This document shows positions 6,852 through 8,610 of a stretch of DNA of 8,610 nt, piece after piece. The stretch is taken from positions 1 to 8,610 of the forward strand of contig MVCS01000151.1 in assembly GCA_002049885.1 (NCBI GenBank), given 5' to 3'. Source of the DNA: Planctomycetales bacterium 4484_123 (GTDB taxonomy: Bacteria > Planctomycetota > Phycisphaerae > SM23-33). Position numbers and translations under genes: made by a program. Below the pieces are notes generated by a model that saw only the letters and a program-made list of their open reading frames with translations, searched no databases and was not told where the DNA came from. Positions within the stretch are counted from its first letter, which is position 1; each line of letters opens with the position of its first letter.

Positions 6852-8036
6852 ATGGCTTCGGTAGTGTTCTACTTTCAGGTCCACCAGCCGTTCCGCCTGC
6901 GGCGGTACAGCATCTTCGACAGCGGCACCAATTACTTCGACGACCAGGCCAACGCCGACATCTGTCGAAAGGTGGCCGAGAAGTGCTACCTGCCGGCCAA
7001 CGCCACCATCGCCGAGCTCATCGGCGCCCACGACGGTCGCTTCAAGGTCAGCTACTCCATCACCGGCATGGCCATCGAGCAGTTCCGCCTGTACGCCCCG
7101 GAGGTCCTGGAGAGCTTCCAGGCCCTGGCGGCCACGGGCTGCGTGGAGTTCATCGCCGAGACCTATCACCACTCGCTGGCCTTCCTGTATCGCCGGGATG
7201 AGTTCATCGACCAGGTGCAGATGCACCGGGAGTTGATGGCGGACATCTTCGGGCAGGACCCGCAGGTCTTCCGCAACACCGAGCTGACCTACAACAACGA
7301 CCTGGCGGCCGTGGCCGAGGAGATGGGCTTCCGGGCGGTCCTCACCGAGGGCGCCGACCACATCCTCGGCTACCGCAGCCCCAGCTTCCTCTACCGCGCC
7401 CCCAATTGCCGCGACCTCCGGCTGCTGCTGAAACACTACCGCCTCAGCGACGACATCGCCTTCCGCTTCGGCAACCGCCAGTGGGAAAGCTGGCCCCTGA
7501 CCGCCGAGAAGTTCGCCGACTGGGTGGACCGAATCAACGGCAACGGTTACGTCTGCAACCTGTTCATGGACTACGAGACCTTCGGCGAGCACCAGTGGGC
7601 GGACACCGGCATCTTCGAGTTTCTGCGGGCCCTGCCCGGGGCGGTCATGGCCAAGGGCGACAACGATTTCCTGACCGTCTCGGAGGCCATTGACCGCTAC
7701 CCCGTCTCCGGCGAGCTGGACGTGCCGCACATGATCTCCTGGGCCGACATGGAGCGCGACATCTCCGCCTGGCTGGGCAACTCCATGCAGGCCAACGCCC
7801 TATACGAGCTGTACGCCCTGACCGATGCCGTCCGCGGCAGCAACGACGCCCGGCTCATCGAGGACTGGCGCAAGCTCCAGACCTCCGACCATTTCTACTA
7901 CATGTGCACCAAGTACTTCGCCGACGGCGACGTGCACAAGTACTTCAATCCCTACGAGTCGCCCTACGATTCCTACATCAACTACATGAACATCCTCGAC
8001 TCCATCCGCGCCCGCCTGGGCCAGGCCGCATCGTAG
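6852..8036 (+). CDS. Glycoside hydrolase family 57 (alpha-amylase type)
   Basis: A 394-residue GH57 protein; the family hydrolyses or transfers alpha-1,4-glucan chains with retention. Conserved regions are in order: HQP (11-13), the AETYHHSLAF segment (102-111), FRNTELTYNN (140-149) with the predicted nucleophile Glu144, FMDYETFGEH (238-247) with the predicted acid/base Asp240, and the tail region HMISWADMERDISAWLGN (293-310). It has no signal peptide, so it should act in the cytoplasm on internal glucan. It lacks the extra C-terminal domains of branching or amylopullulanase-type GH57 enzymes and corresponds to the short alpha-amylase-type group. AGGGAA (6841-6846) lies 5 nt before the ATG, and the gene is 24 nt behind the glycosyltransferase. 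Such pairs also occur in archaea, where they are linked to storage polysaccharide. Exact specificity (amylase, glucanotransferase or branching) is open. Confidence 0.93.
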   Translation: MASVVFYFQVHQPFRLRRYSIFDSGTNYFDDQANADICRKVAEKCYLPANATIAELIGAHDGRFKVSYSITGMAIEQFRLYAPEVLESFQALAATGCVEFIAETYHHSLAFLYRRDEFIDQVQMHRELMADIFGQDPQVFRNTELTYNNDLAAVAEEMGFRAVLTEGADHILGYRSPSFLYRAPNCRDLRLLLKHYRLSDDIAFRFGNRQWESWPLTAEKFADWVDRINGNGYVCNLFMDYETFGEHQWADTGIFEFLRALPGAVMAKGDNDFLTVSEAIDRYPVSGELDVPHMISWADMERDISAWLGNSMQANALYELYALTDAVRGSNDARLIEDWRKLQTSDHFYYMCTKYFADGDVHKYFNPYESPYDSYINYMNILDSIRARLGQAAS

Positions 8037-8124
8037 CAACCCGGGACACCACCGGTCGCGGACCCGCCCCCCGCACGCTCCAGCCCAACCCGGCATCGCG
8101 GTGCGCGCCTGGGGCGACTTCGGT

Positions 8125-8130
8125 TAGTAT
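8125..8130 (+). promoter_or_regulatory. Putative -10 element before the broken MFS gene
   Basis: TAGTAT (5 of 6 to TATAAT) lies 11 nt before ATG 8142. No good -35 and no Shine-Dalgarno site are visible. Transcription would begin about 5 nt before the ATG. The rest of the gap after the GH57 stop (8037-8124) shows no clear terminator. Confidence 0.35.
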
Positions 8131-8141
8131 GCGGCCCCGTC

Positions 8142-8610
8142 ATGCCTGCCCAAGCAGCGACCCGGCCGGAGGAAGAGGACGAAAGAAAACTCCTGCTGCG
8201 CCGCGGACGCCGACTGGCGCTGGCCGAGGCCCCCTTCGCCAGCATCGTGGGGCTGACACTCAGCGGCACCTTCCTGACGGCCCTGGTCACCGCCTTCGAG
8301 GGCAAGGAGTTCAAGCTCGGTTTGGCGGTGGCGGCCGGCCCTTCGTGGGCCTGAGCGTGGTGGTGGGCTTCGGCGCGGTGATGGGCTGGATTGGCTGGAC
8401 GATGCTGCATTGGGCGCCCGAGCCGGCCATGTCCACGCCCCGCCGCCGCCCCGGACTGGTGCGGTCCCTGCTGCTGCCCTGGCTGTGGCCCCGCTTCCGC
8501 CCGCTGATACTCGTGGCCGGGTGGTATGCCTTCGCCACGGGGCTCTGCGCGAACTTCTTCGACTATTACATGCTCCGGCACCTGGGGATGAGCTGGTCGT
8601 GGATAGCCGC
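8142..8610 (+). pseudogene. MFS transporter, frameshifted and apparently internally deleted (runs off the window)
   Basis: From ATG 8142 the frame gives a charged N terminus and one membrane helix (APFASIVGLTLSGTFLTALV), then FKLGLAVAAGP, and stops at TGA 8354 after 70 residues. From 8339 a second frame, shifted by one base, continues open to the window end: PFVGLSVVVGFGAVMGWIGW, then HWAPEPAM, a basic stretch, WPRFRPLILVAGWYAFATGL, and FDYYMLRHLGMSWSWIA. In 12-helix MFS proteins of this type, helix 1 is normally followed by helices 2-5. The APEPAM and RFRPLI segments resemble the sixth helix, central loop and seventh helix. So about four helices appear to be missing as well as the frame being broken. 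One out-of-frame deletion would explain both; a sequencing or assembly error is the main alternative. Substrate unknown. Confidence 0.6.

Noticed and set aside
6834..7730. Minus-strand open frame of 298 codons opposite the GH57 gene
   Set aside because: Antisense shadow of a gene with all GH57 conserved regions.

Overview
The window is GC-rich (about 70% or more in the housekeeping genes) and densely coded on both strands. It suggests a bacterium of the Planctomycetota, perhaps Phycisphaerae-like. The grounds are indirect: a stand-alone four-helix-bundle (23S rRNA intervening-sequence type) gene, a zinc-ribbon plus membrane-helix protein of a kind common there, a GT4/GH57 pair, strong GC3 bias, and few Shine-Dalgarno sites. 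The phylum call is inference; no rRNA or tRNA is present to settle it.

Layout. Positions 1-1097 (minus strand) hold a Gfo/Idh/MocA oxidoreductase cut by the window edge, preceded in the same direction by queC (preQ0 synthase). Divergent from queC is pyruvate kinase (1210-2619, plus). Between the stop of pyk (2619) and the stop of a convergent YfcE-type metallophosphoesterase (3350-3844, minus) lies a block of about 730 bp. It has lower GC, carries a four-helix-bundle gene (2802-3164, minus), and is bordered by oppositely oriented clusters of a GGATTACCGT-like word. The best cross-match between the two borders is an inverted repeat of 19/21 bases. This block is the most unusual part of the window and looks like a small mobile or repeat-borne cassette.

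From 4060 the plus strand carries a zinc-ribbon membrane protein tightly coupled to hemB (porphobilinogen synthase). A GT4 glycosyltransferase and a GH57 alpha-amylase-type hydrolase follow, probably as one transcription unit for alpha-glucan (glycogen-like) metabolism. The window ends in an MFS transporter gene that is broken: its reading frame shifts near 8339, and the protein seems to jump from its first membrane helix to the middle of the transporter.

Regulation. Several genes (pyk, queC, the phosphoesterase, the MFS gene) have a -10-like hexamer only 7-11 nt before the start codon and no Shine-Dalgarno site, which suggests leaderless or nearly leaderless mRNAs. By contrast hemB, the GH57 gene and the Gfo/Idh gene lie inside transcription units and have purine-rich ribosome binding sites. 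No gap between genes exceeds 300 bp. I see no tRNA, rRNA, CRISPR array or recognisable insertion-sequence transposase.
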